From Avena insularis (lineage: Eukaryota; Streptophyta; Magnoliopsida; Poales; Poaceae), in assembly GCA_023614405.1 (NCBI GenBank), contig CM042685.1, forward strand, positions 186,158,257 to 186,222,256: DNA of 64,000 nt, in the 5' to 3' direction. The stretch's first letter is position 1. Each line of letters starts with the position of its first letter. Of this stretch, positions 11,247 to 21,745 are shown piece by piece. A model generated the notes under the pieces. The model was not told the origin of the DNA, did not search any database, and worked only from the letters and a program-made list of their open reading frames with translations. The position numbers and the translations under genes were made by a program.

Positions 11247-11630
11247 TACATCAATTCACCACTTTTGATGAAACTTGGTGTTTCCATGTAGATGGTGAGA
11301 TTACACCATACTCCCGAGAGATGGAACTGGATTTGGGCTATGCAATAGCAAATAGCGCTAGGGTGATTGGCATGCGTAACGGGAAGTGCACTCCATTAAC
11401 ATTATTAAAATACTGGAATGCTAACATAACTCTCTAACATTTACACGTATCTTAGTATGTTTAGTCATTTTTGTACTATTGTTTATGATTTTTAATAGAT
11501 TGGTGAAATTTCACAAAAAAAATCTTAAATCCAGTGCGTGATCATCCAATATGTAAGCTCCTATGTACTTACATTCATAGAATTTCATGCTTAAGAAATA
11601 TTTTTATGAACATTCGCACCACATGCATAA
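11247..11630. other. unassigned, with LINE-tail-like motif near 11460-11523
   Basis: The plus strand near 11460-11520 reads like a degenerate LINE 3' end (TTAATAGATTGGTGAAATTT followed by an A run), similar to the better tail at 14940-15008. Otherwise no feature. Confidence 0.3.
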
Positions 11631-12040
11631 TTTTTTTTGTCTAGAATACACCCTCAAAGGTGTATCAATCACATAGAAGAATCACATAGAAGAAGTGCCA
11701 GCGACAGTTACAACGTCGAGTCAACGACAGGCGACGCTGTCAACAGAGGTCACGGCTCCTCACAAGAAGGCTAAGCGACTACTCACCATCTAACCACTCT
11801 ATAGGCACCGACTCTTGGAAACCGAAATCTACGCTAGGGAACAGCCTAGCTAAGCGCCACTATTAATAGTCCACTCTAGTTTTACACTTAATGGTCTTTA
11901 CGGAAGAGGAGCAGTGTTAAAGACCACGTTATTCTGATGCCGCCAGATGCACCAGAAGACCAGAATGATGACCGTCCAGAGGTCGCACCGAATCTCCGGC
12001 GGAGCCATCAGCGATGTCTACCACGGCAGCAGATTCAAAT
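11631..12040 (-). mobile_element. LINE 3' end fragment (C-terminal ORF2 remnant)
   Basis: On the minus strand one frame at 12000-11903 encodes a Trp-rich segment, LWTVIILVFW then WCIWRHQNNVVFN, ending at a TAA, like the C-terminus of plant L1-type ORF2 proteins. Downstream comes a 3' region ending TGTATTCTAGAC and an A8 run (plus-strand T run at 11631-11638), the usual LINE tail. It is 5'-truncated. RT and endonuclease domains are absent. Confidence 0.55.
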
Positions 12041-12140
12041 GCACAATTTCATGATGATATTATTTTTTGACCTTTGGTCAATTTTATAAAACATTGACTC
12101 AAGACAAAATTTATAGGTCTTATATTTTGGAATGGAAGTA

Positions 12141-12260
12141 CTCCCTCCGATCCAAATTAGATGTCGGAAATTTCTCTATTCATGTGTATCTATCCACTAA
12201 AACATGTCTAGATATATGTGAATTTAGTCAAATCTCTGACATCTAATTTGACAGAAGGAG
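12141..12260. mobile_element. Stowaway-type MITE, 120 bp
   Basis: Begins CTCCCTCCGATCCAAATTAG and ends ACATCTAATTTGACAGAAGGAG, a near inverted repeat with the CTCCCTCCG start typical of Tc1/mariner-derived Stowaway elements. TA dinucleotides flank both ends (12139-12140, 12261-12262). Confidence 0.8.
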
Positions 12261-12794
12261 TAATACATATTAAGAAACATATCATTGAGCAAGTAGAACA
12301 ACTTTTGGATCCGGATACTTGTGAATACAATGTCTCTATTCATGAATTTTGGCGGGTGCACAAACTCCAAGGTTGGACATGTGGATACCCAGTGGATATA
12401 ACTGGTGAAATGTAGAACCCACGTGTCAAACAAGCCTATAGACATTCCCAAACCCTGATCCCTAGTCCCCAACTCCCCACTGTCAAATCGATGTGGGGGT
12501 TTAGAAATAGAAAAATTACTAGAAATCCTAACGAACATCAGGTGCTGTTTGTCACTAAAAATCACTAGGAACTCTCGAATCCATCGTTGTAGCGTCTGTG
12601 CTGTTGGTCATTTTTGACCGTTCTAGGGTAGGGTGATTTGTTTCGAATAATTTTCTTCACTTTTAGAGCATGTAAAATGGAGGTGCTTATGTCAGTGCTC
12701 AGAGATAAGACCGGATCTTCCTTCTATATGACAACATCAGGTGCTTATAAAAGGCTAAGAATGCTTCCTTTTGCTTCGGCGCTTGCTCGGTGCC
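12261..12794. other. unassigned
   Basis: No recognisable coding or transposon ends. Short ORFs on both strands (12218-12415, 12224-12565, 12638-12871) lack domains. Confidence 0.3.
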
Positions 12795-12978
12795 TTACAG
12801 AATTAACTGCTCCTTTTCGTATGGTGCTTCACCCGGGGGTCAGCCTTAGAGAAACGGACAAAATTGTATAATTCCGACGATTTTTCTTTTTTGAAGCATT
12901 TTTAAACCAGAACGAATACCGTAAAATGGTTTGGGACAGTAAAAAGTTTTCGGTACCCTATAAATCGGCCTGCTCGCT

Positions 12979-13209
12979 CGTGGTTTGTGTCCAGGCTTGT
13001 CCCACCAAATATTTGGCTAGCCAAAATTTTGGTTGAGCCTTTGTTTGCCCATAAGTTGATCAACACTGACTAAAAAATTGAACTAGTGTTGGTAGTGGAG
13101 CATTAACATGCCAAAAAGTTGGCAACAATTCAAACAAGAGCCAATCTTTTGGTCATGACCAAAATATTGATAGGGTAAACTTTGGCCACAATCCAACACA
13201 CCCATATAT
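12979..13209. mobile_element. MITE-like insertion in repeat copy 1
   Basis: Present here, absent from the matching place in copy 2 (near 16586), where flanks join directly. Ends are imperfectly inverted: left TGGTTTGTGTCCAGG, right end complement GGGTGTGTTGGATTGTGGCC. No clean TSD seen, so exact ends and superfamily are uncertain. Confidence 0.4.
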
Positions 13210-13623
13210 GTACCATGCGGAGGCGCAGATATAGGGCACTCATTGGCCGCCGCATCCCTTTCTCCGTTGTCTCCCTTCCAGCGCCACCGCCCAATCGCCG
13301 CCAAATCCACGACCTAGTCACCACGAAATCCTGCACTCGTCACCAAATCCGTTATGTTCTGTCTAAATTTGAAAAGTTTAGTTCCAAGTATTCGGTTTCT
13401 TTTCTGTCCAACACATTTGCAAACTGAATAACGCGAGTTTGGTTCCCTTTATACACATTTTAAGGTTCTTCTTATACAAGATCTGTTAGAGTTGCTCTTA
13501 TGCCTGCAAGCAGGGCTACACGTTGATGCTTGAGAAGGTGCTAGTGAGACAGCTGCTCAACTTAAACTCCTACATAAACTTCCATGCAATGGATAACACC
13601 TGTTAGCATGTGCTTAGCACTAA

Positions 13624-13900
13624 GACTGGTCATAGTGCTATATAATTTAGACTAGTAACTTGCAATGTTATTAGTTCATGTTACTATCTTCATAGTGGGT
13701 AATAACATGTGTGTAGTGTCATGAAAGGCCTAATTAATTAGACTGTAGACTCGTATAGTCTTGGTATGTGTGATGTTATGTTAACTACTAGCGAAGTTAT
13801 TACTTCCCTCTCTTTTTTTATTAATTATCTTGCCATGCCACCAATTTGCTTAGTTGGTACATGCATATTACTAGTTAAGTTACTCCTATTATAACTAGCC
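13624..13900. mobile_element. Tourist-type (PIF/Harbinger) MITE, 277 bp
   Basis: Starts GACTGGTCATAG and ends ATAACTAGCC (imperfect inverted repeat). Flanked by TAA at 13621-13623 and 13901-13903. The paralogous site in copy 2 (17008-17025) lacks the insertion and shows a single TAA, which confirms ends and TSD. Confidence 0.75.
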
Positions 13901-14030
13901 TAAGCACTTGGATAGAAACACCCTGCATTATACATGCCCTTAAAATCTTTGCGCCTAGCCATTTTTCCTCAAAAAAAGTGAATAATACTCCCTTTATGCC
14001 TAACCAATACGAGTTGTTCATTTTTTTTCC

Positions 14031-14399
14031 TACTCTAAGTCGAATCAAATTTTCTTACCGGTAAGTGCAACATCAATCTAGTGAAAAGTTTAGAAAAGAT
14101 CAGGTGCACTTTTCAAAGAAAAACGGAGGAAATATACTTTGATGGTATGCGTAAGACCCAATTATAGGTATGCGGCTATAATCGGGTTCTTGGAAGAGCA
14201 CGGAGTGGAGATTCCGCATAAACCCGAGGTCACCTAAGCCAAGAAATAGATGGGATCTGCTAGAGAGAGCTAGAAAGGAGGTAGAATGATGGAATATAAT
14301 AAATTGACCACTCCGTGTACTTTTTGTTTATTCAGTATCCTTTGTGTATTTTAGCGGCGTGTAAATAAACGAATAGATTAATTGAAGCGGTATCGAACA
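14031..14399. other. unassigned
   Basis: No supported feature. The end near ACGGAGGAAATATA (14123-14137) resembles a Stowaway terminus but no partner end was convincing. Confidence 0.3.
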
Positions 14400-15008
14400 A
14401 CAAGCATAGGTAGTGGCCAAGTCCAAACCTATCTAGGGTTACGTCCTCTCGCCGGTGACGCTGGCGGTTCACTCCGTCTCCGTTGGTTTTGGGGCCTTGG
14501 ATGGGTGGCGAACCACGGCACCTCATCGGCGTGAGGGTCATCGTTCCATTTTTTTAGGTCTTTTTCCGGTGCCTTTTTCGGGATGACGAGGCGGCAACTA
14601 CATTTTGAAGTGGGAATAATTTCCTTTCATCCTATCCTTGCTCAGGTGGTGCGTCTAGTGCCGATGGAGTACACGTCGAGCGAGCTGTCCGACGGATCTC
14701 TTGAGATCTTGTGGTTTGGAGTCAGTCTCTTCAGATCTATGATTGTCAATTTGATGATGGTTGCTCCTCCGGTGATGATCATTGGGACCTTAGCACGATG
14801 AATTTCCGTCTATCTACTACTACAAGCTCTACTTCGATAAGTTTTGCTCAGCTCCAGTGATAGAGGGGCAAGGACGGCGACGCGTTTTCGGCTCATGCTA
14901 GGGTTAGAAGTCTTCGCTAGACAGTCATTGACCTATTTGTGATTGTTATCATTTTTGTGCTTGTTTGTATTGTTGTTGATGATTATTAATAGATTTATGA
15001 AATTTCGC
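14400..15008 (+). mobile_element. LINE 3' UTR/tail fragment
   Basis: Plus-strand block resembling the 3' region of common grass LINEs: GC-rich run (ACGGATCTCTTGAGATCTTG, CTACTACTACAAGCTC) followed by a T/G-rich stretch and TTAATAGATTTATGAAATTT with an A run at 15009-15015. No ORF2 domain remains. The left boundary is approximate. Confidence 0.45.
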
Positions 15009-15016
15009 AAAAAAAG

Positions 15017-15333
15017 CGCGTACATAACATGTTGGATTATCCAACTCAATCAGAATTGAGCAGCTAAAATTGAGTTGGATTATTTCAAATACAATACACC
15101 TTTGTTGTTGAAATATCAATCCCCGGATCAAAACGATGCATCCTTATTAATGCTGGTTCAATCGTCATTAGCTTCAATTAACTAATAATAATCAACAAAC
15201 ATTATCTGCGAAGCCTTCTGCCCCTCTCTTCCGTGCGCTGCTTTGCTTGGGTTTCGGTGAGCTTCGGAAGCTGGCCTGGCATGCTCTGAAATCGCCATGC
15301 TGGCAAGGTGGGCCCCGCGGCTGTAACATATTA
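15017..15333. other. unassigned
   Basis: No coding or terminal repeats recognised; ends at a TA dinucleotide that serves as TSD for the next MITE. Confidence 0.3.
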
Positions 15334-15586
15334 CTACCGCCGTTCAAGGAATAAAGGCACTTTTTTAAAAAGTCAAACTACGTCAAGTTTGACCAAGTTT
15401 TTAAAGAAAATATTAATATTTATAATACGAAATTCATACCTTTTGATACATTATGAAATATATTTTCATATGATATCTATATAATATCATGGTTCTTGAT
15501 AACTTTTTCTAAAAATTAGTCAAACTTTTCGTAGCTTAACTTTTTAGAAAAAATATAAAGCTTAAGCTCTGGAAAAAAAAGAGTAG
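15334..15586. mobile_element. mariner-type MITE, about 253 bp
   Basis: AT-rich element with long partly complementary halves: AAAAAGTCAAACTACGTCAAG near the left and CAAACTTTTCGTAGCTTAAC near the right. TA flanks both ends (15332-15333, 15587-15588). The terminal bases are diverged, so boundaries are plus or minus a few bases. Confidence 0.6.
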
Positions 15587-15634
15587 TACTTACCTCGCCA
15601 GCGGCCAAATCTAACAATTGGAAAAGTTACAATC

Positions 15635-17130
15635 AGTTAATTAACTGCTCCCTTCTTGTGTGATGCTTCACATGTGGAGTAAATTACACCAGAGGTACCA
15701 ATAGTTGTATTCCAAATGTATTTTAGTACCAATTCTTTTAAACTGGGGTAGAGTAATACCAATAGTTGTTTATTAGGTGCAAAACTAGTCCCAACTCTCC
15801 AGAACGTGACATGTGGCATCGAGTTGGCAGATGATGTAGCATGATTTATGCAGAATACCCTCTGGCGCTGAGAATTTTGCAAACACGCCCTATTTTTATT
15901 GATGCGCTTATATTGACGAGGTACCCGTTCTGTTTCATCACTAGGAAGGCGAGATTCTCGCGATCTCTCTATTTGTTTTCTGAAGGTTCCGTACTCTCTA
16001 CGGCCGCTAGCGGCTCTTCAAACCACCCACGGTAGTGCGGTTCCGGCGGCATCGACGGTTCCGGTGGCGATCGCAAATATGGCAACGTGTCCGCGGAGAG
16101 TACGGAACCTTCAGGAAACAAATAGAGCGATCGCGAGAATCTCGCATTTCCAGTCATGAAACAGAACGGGTACCTTGTCAACATGAGTGCATCAATGAAA
16201 ATAGGGCGTGTTTGCAAAATTCTCAGCGCCAGGGGTATCCTGCATAAAACATGCTACATCATCTGCCAACTCGGCACCACATGTTACGTTCTCAAGAGTT
16301 GGGACTAGTTTTGCATCTAGTAAACAACTATTAGTATTACTGTATCCTAGTTTAAAAGAATTGGTACTAAAATACACCTAGGATACAACTATTGATACCT
16401 CTGGTGTAATTTACTCTCACATGTGTGGTTAGACTTAGAGAAACTCTAATAGACATTAAAATAGCCAAAAATTACATAATTTCAACGAGTTTTTTTATTT
16501 TGAAGTATTTTTTTAACCTGAATAGATACCCTAAAATAGCCCAGGCCAATAAAACTTTTCCAATCCTATGTAAATAGGCTCGATCACGCGTACCATGTGA
16601 GGGGCAGGGAAGGGGGGGGCAGATATAGGGCACGAACTGGCAGTCGGCTCCCTTTCTCCGTTGTCTTCCCTCCCGCACCGCTACCGAATCGACCGCATAG
16701 TCGCTGCCAAATCCATTATGTTCTGTCTAAAATTCGAAAACTTCGGTTTCGAGTTTTCAGTTTTTGTTGTGTCTGCATTTAATTTGCAGACTGATAACAC
16801 GAGTTCGTTATCTTTATACACATTTTAAGTGTGCTATTATACAAGATATGGTACCATTGCTCTCATGCCTATATTTCCTACTGCATGCAAGGCTACGCGT
16901 TGGACAGCCGGGATGCTTGAGCAGGTGCTAGTGAGACAGACGGCTCCTCAATTTAAACACCTACATGAACTTCCATGCAATGGATAACACAACTTGTTAG
17001 CAGGTGCTTAGCTCTAAGCACTTGGATAAGAACACCCTGTATTGTACGGTGTCCTCAGAATCTTTGCGCCTAGCCAAATTTCCTCAACAAAAGTGAATAT
17101 AATCTCTTTATGCCTAACCAATATGAGCGG
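15635..17130 (+). repeat. unknown dispersed repeat, copy 2 (with MULE insertion)
   Basis: Second copy of the repeat at 12795-14030. Without the MULE (15677-16425) it is about 750 bp. It provides empty sites for both MITEs of copy 1, and copy 1 in turn gives the empty site for the MULE here. After about 17130 similarity ends. Confidence 0.65.
15677..16416. mobile_element. Mutator-like long-TIR (fold-back) element, 740 bp
   Basis: Two inverted arms, 15677-15998 and 16096-16416 (about 320 bp each), flank a 97-bp GC-rich spacer. Ends are perfectly inverted (GAGTAAATTACACC) and flanked by a perfect 9-bp direct repeat TCACATGTG (15668-15676, 16417-16425), the Mutator TSD length. There is no transposase, and ORFs on either arm mirror each other. 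It is a non-autonomous MULE whose transcript would fold into a long hairpin. Confidence 0.8.
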
Positions 17131-17582
17131 TTGAGCGTCTAACTGCCGGGTAGACAGCATGTTCCCCTCCGGACCCTCGGGATCGCGCTTGTGCAGGTGT
17201 CGTCATGCTGGTTGTGGTGCATCTGTCGTGGTGTCGCCGAACTAGTGTCGGTGGTGGCATCTGGTTTCAGGTCTGGCCGGGCCTGGCTAGACAGCTTTTA
17301 TGTTCAGCATGTGCATGAATTTAGTTGGGGCTAGATCATAGTGCGTCTTGGGTTGGGGGTGCGGTAGTGATCACTGCTAGGCCCGCATTGCGTCCTCGCG
17401 ACGGTGACCGGATTTTTGTTTGGGATGGATCTTGGCGAAAGATGCACACGGCTTTGACTATTGCCAGTGACGGCATCACCTCCGGGTGTCGTTCCCTTGT
17501 TGAAGGCGTCCCGATGTTGATCCCCCGACCCAAATTGATGGACTGTGTCCCTCCGCCCCAAGTTGTTCCTCTTGGTGGCATG
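17131..17582 (+). mobile_element. probable LINE 3' region fragment, cut by element A
   Basis: GC-rich plus-strand text (GGTCTGGCCGGGCCTGG, GACGGTGACCGGATTTTTG, GAAGGCGTCCCGATGTTG) resembles the 3' UTR of grass LINEs as I remember them. The A LTR interrupts it at 17583. ORFs on both strands here have no domains. Confidence 0.35.
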
Positions 17583-19136
17583 TGATACGTCGTAAATGTA
17601 TCTATAATTTTTTACGCTCCATGCTTGTTTTGTACCAACTATTTTATGTTTTGTCTACACTTTGAGTCATTTTATACATTTTATGGAACTAACCTATAAA
17701 CAAGATACCACAGTGTCAGTTCCTGTTTTCTGTTGTTTTTGGTTTCAGAATAGCTAGTAAAAAATATTCTCAGAATTGGACGAAACAAAAGCCGTACTTC
17801 CTATTTTCAGAGGCGAAGACGGAGTCCAAAGGCCAGAGGGAGGCGCACCCTAGGGCGGCCACACCAGGCCCAGGCGCGGCCACGGGGCGCGCCGCCCTAT
17901 GGTATGGCCCCTGGACCTCTACCGACCTTGCCCCTTCGACTATATAATCCCCCGAGGAGAAAACCCTAAGTACCCGATCAGAAATCCACGAAAAAGTCTG
18001 TAGCTGCCGCCACCATCGTCCCTAGATCGGGTGGGATCCGAAGCTCTTTCCGGCACCCTGCCGGAGAGGGGAGATCATCCCAGAGGCCTTCTTCATCACC
18101 ATGCCAGCCTCCGGAGTGATGCGTGAGTAGTTTATCATTGGATTATGGGTCCATAGTAGTAGCTAGATGGTTGTTTCTCCTCTTTGTGCTATCATGTTTA
18201 GATCTTGTGAGCTGCCTATCATGATCAAGATCATCTATTTGTAATCCTACATGTTATGTTTGTTGGGATCCGATGGATATTGATTACTACGTCAAGATTG
18301 ATTATTGATTCTATCATGTCTATGTTATTTGTGATCTTGCATGCTCTTCGTTGCTAGTAGTTACTGTGGCCAAGTATTTGCGTATGACTCCAAGAGGGAG
18401 TATTTATGCTCGATAGTAGGTTCATGCCTCTAGTAATCTAGGGGAGTGACACAAACCTCTAAGGTTGTAGATGTGCTATTGCTACTAGGGAGAAAACAAC
18501 AATCCTTTGTCCAAGGGCAATTGTATTGTTTACTTTATACACTTTGCTTAATGTAATTATTTGTTGCTTGCAACTTAATACCCGAGGGTTGTCCGGATGA
18601 TATCCCGGAGGTGGATTATTAGTCATAGATACGGTTGGATTATGGTCTATGTAATATGTTGTAATGCCCAAATGAATCTCATAGTGATCATCATGTCATG
18701 TACATGCATTGTTATGCATTCTCTATCTGTCAATTGACCAACTGTAATTTGTTCACCCAGCATGTTATCTATCTTATGGAGAAACACCTCTAGTGAACTG
18801 TGGACCCCGGTCCATTCCTTCCCATTGATATTCCATCTACTATCTACTGTTTACTTTCTACAATTACTACAAGCAATTACTACCTTCCACACTATACGTT
18901 TAATCCTTTGTTTTTAGCAAAACCAGTGACCTTGACAACCTCACTGTAAGTTGGGGCAAAGTATTTTGGTTGTGTTGTGCAGGTTCCACGTTGCTGGCAA
19001 CACCTTGGAAGCCGTTTCTTTCTCCTACTGATTCGATAAACTTGGTTTCACAACTAAGTGAAAACTTGCTGATGTGCTCATCATACCTTGCTCTTGAGGT
19101 TTCCCAACAGGTTCTACATCAACAGAGCCACCATCA
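17583..19136 (+). repeat. 5' LTR of A, 1554 bp
   Basis: TGATACGTCGTAAATG...CACCATCA, ending nine bases before the primer-binding site. Contains a TATA box (17940-17948) after a GC-rich block. The first 580 bases match the 3' LTR at 62113-62693. Confidence 0.85.
17939..17948 (+). promoter_or_regulatory. TATA box of A 5' LTR
   Basis: ACTATATAAT downstream of a GC-rich block and upstream of the AACCCTAAG transcription-start-like segment; the same arrangement occurs in the 3' LTR at 62471-62480. Confidence 0.6.
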
Positions 19137-19145
19137 AGCATTTTC

Positions 19146-19163
19146 TGGCGCCGTTGCCGGGGA
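19146..19163 (+). other. primer-binding site of A (tRNA-Asp type)
   Basis: TGGCGCCGTTGCCGGGGA, the sequence used by Athila-type Gypsy elements and complementary to tRNA-Asp. Confidence 0.85.
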
Positions 19164-19370
19164 GATACAGGACAGCTTCAATCTCTTCCTCCCCATCAAA
19201 AAGCTTTTCTGGGAGAAAGAAGATTTCGGCAAGGGGAGTCTCTCACTACCAATCTCTTTACTTTATTTTTGTTTTGCTTTGTTTCTTTTGCTTTGTTTGC
19301 TTTGCTTCTTTTTTATCAAAAACACAAAAAATAGTTACTATTTTTGTTGGCTTGCTTTAGACCTGAAAAA

Positions 19371-21566
19371 ATGAGTAGTCCCGAAGTAGAGGTTCGTTCT
19401 TTTAAGCAACAAGGAGGAGAAAGTCTGAAAGATGCTTAGTATAGAATAGGTAATGCTCATCATAGATGTACTAAAAAATATTCTACCACAATCCTCCTTA
19501 GAAATTTTTATGTTGGTATGTCTAGTTGGAATAGGTATGTTCTGGATACCCTCACAAGGGGTAATTTTCTGGGTACTCCTGCTTTCGAAGCATGCAATTT
19601 AATTGAAAGTTTAGTAGGAGCACCACCTATTAATGTCATTAAGACTGAAATCACCTTGGAAGAAGTTATAAAACAATTGAGCTCCGTAGAGAAAAGTTTG
19701 CCAAAGCTCCTTGATAACACTAGCCAAGTTAATGAATCAATAGAAAGTAACAATAAAAGAATCACTTTTTTAGAGGCTAGCATTATCCATGATCAAAATC
19801 TTTGAATTCGTAAACTAGAAGAGGCTATGGAAACTCTAAGTTTAACTTTTTCTTCCCTTAAGTTTAAAAGAGAGAAATCTTTTGTAGGAAAAGAGCAAAA
19901 ATTTGCGTATGTTTGATGGCTCAGTTGATGTGGAGCCTGTTGGGAACCCCAAGAGCAAGGTGTGAAGCAGCACAACAACAAGTCTTCCCTCAGTAAGAAA
20001 CCGAGGTTATCGAACCAGTAGGAGGAAGGAAACGTCACACAGGTGTTGCAAGCAACGTGGAGACCTGCACAACACAAACTCAAGACTTTGCCCCAACTAA
20101 CAGTGAGGCTGTCAATCTCACCAATTGCTGTAACAAAGGATTAAACGTATGGTGTGGAAGGTAATGGTTTGCATCAAGTAAACAAGTAACAGTGGAAGAT
20201 GTATCAATGGTAAAGATTGGACCGGGGTCCATAGTTCACTAGAGGTGCTCTCCTTAGATAAACAAGATGGCATGAAGGGTAAAAAAATTACAGCATGACA
20301 ATTGACTGGAACTGAGCAAGGCATAACAATGCAATACTAGTCAAATAGATCCTATGAGATTCGATTGGGCAATACAACAATACACATAGACCGCCATCCA
20401 ACTGCATCTATGTCTAGAAGTCCACCTTCAGGTTATCATCCGAACCCCCTCCAGTATTAAGTTGCAAGCAACAGACAACTGCTTTAAGCAAAGTGTGTAA
20501 GTACCAATCCACATGTTCCATTAACAAGAGACTCTTGTTTTCTCCCTGGTAGCAACAGCGCATCTACAACCGAAGAGATTTCTATCACTTCCCTTGGAAA
20601 CTATAGGCATGAACCCACTATCGAGCATAAATACCCCCTCTTGGAGTCACTAGCAACTACTTGGCCAAGATAGCTACTAACAATGGAGAGCATGCAAGAT
20701 CACAAACAACACAGACATGATAGAATCATAAAGACAAAACCATTAATCAATCTGACATAATAATCTCAATATCCATCGGATCCCCGCAAACAAAACATGC
20801 ATGATTACAACTAGATTAGATCTTGATCATGAACGGAGCTCACAAGATCTATACATGAAAGCACAAAGGAGGAGATACAACCATATAGCTACTACATTGA
20901 CTCATAGTCCAAGGTGGAACTAATCACGCATCATACCGGAGAGAAGGCCTCCGGGATGATCTCCCCTCTGGCAGGGTGCTGGGAAGAACTTCAGATCCCC
21001 CCCCCCCCGATCTAGGGATGATGGTGGCGGCGGCTAATGAAGGTTTTGTGGAATATTGATCAGGTACTTAGGATTTCTGCATCAGGGGCTTCTTATAGGC
21101 GAAGAGGCGAGGCTAGGAGGCGGCCAGGGGCCCCACACCCTGGCACGGGGCAGGGCCCACCCGCGCCTAGGGGGGTCTGGGCGCTCTGGCTTGCGTCTCT
21201 GTCTCGTCTTCTAAATTCTTGTTCCCCACAGAAAGTTATTGACTTTGGCTTTGGTCCCGTCCAATTTTGAGAATATTGATTTTCTTCCTTTCTGAAACCA
21301 AAAACAGAAGAAAACGGGCAACTAGCACTGTGGCAACATTTTAATAGGTTAGTTCCAGAAAATATATAAAAACACCTCAAAGTGTAGACAAAGCAAAGCA
21401 AAGTAGATACTAAACAAGCATGGAGCATCAAAAATTATAGATACGTTTCTAACGTATCAATGTTCCAAAGGTGCCTACACCAAAACCCCTTAATGAGCTT
21501 AAAATTGATAAAAAATTAGTGCAACTAAGAGTGATTTACATGTTGAATCATCTTCATCTAAGGTAC
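19371..21566 (+). pseudogene. gag: gag-like frame of A, interrupted by solo LTR B
   Basis: Frame starts MSSPEVEVRSFKQQGGESLK at 19371, hits TAG at 19437, continues in the same frame through YVGMSSWNRYVLD and a coiled-coil-like stretch (LEEVIKQLSSVEKSLPKLL), hits TGA at 19803, and continues to 19913. The solo LTR B then intervenes, and the frame resumes without shift at 21465 (PKVPTPKPLNELKI) to 21566, where solo LTR C interrupts. Both stops are readable as G-to-A or C-to-T changes at TGG and CGA. It lacks the canonical Athila capsid motifs and matches non-autonomous elements of that group. Confidence 0.55.
19914..21459 (-). repeat. solo LTR B (Athila-like), 1546 bp
   Basis: On the minus strand TGATACGTTAGAAACG...GGAGCCATCA. 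Perfect 5-bp TSD ATGTT (19909-19913, 21460-21464), and removing it restores A's gag frame. No internal domain is present, so this is a solo LTR left by unequal recombination. Contains a C10 run at about 20999-21008. Confidence 0.85.
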
Positions 21567-21745
21567 TGATGTCTACACACGCTTCTATTCTTGTAGACAG
21601 TGTTGGGCCTCCAAGTGCAGAGGTTTGTAGAACAGCAAAAGGTTTCTCTTAAGTGGATTACCCAAGGTTTATCGAACTCAAGGAGGAAGTGGTCAAAGGT
21701 ATCCCTCTCAAGCAACCCTGCAATCAAGATACAAGAAGTCTCTTA

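Larger units (their letters stand above)
12795..14030 (+). repeat. unknown dispersed repeat, copy 1 (with two MITE insertions)
   Basis: Aligns by eye with 15635-17130 in the same orientation, starting at AATTAACTGCTCC and ending near CTTTATGCCTAACCAATA. Shared blocks include GCAGATATAGGGCAC, CCCTTTCTCCGTTGTC, TTATGTTCTGTCTAAA, GTGCTAGTGAGACAG and CTTCCATGCAATGGATAACAC. Overall similarity is modest, roughly 75% by eye. It holds two insertions absent from copy 2. A short conserved reading frame (PFSVV, PAP, PNR) occurs in both copies but with weak support. Identity of the parent element unknown. Confidence 0.65.

Noticed and set aside
13985..14140. A further Stowaway MITE with TIR CTCCCTTTATGCC / ACGGAGGAAA
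   Set aside because: Repeat copy 2 contains the left end as part of the shared repeat, so this end is not a transposon boundary.
15841..16247. Mirror-image ORFs on opposite strands
   Set aside because: They are the two arms of the MULE inverted repeat.
13182..16782. Conserved short protein (PFSVV...PNR) in both unknown-repeat copies
   Set aside because: Only a short shared stretch, with frame breaks and no start conservation; may be leader sequence of an unknown element.
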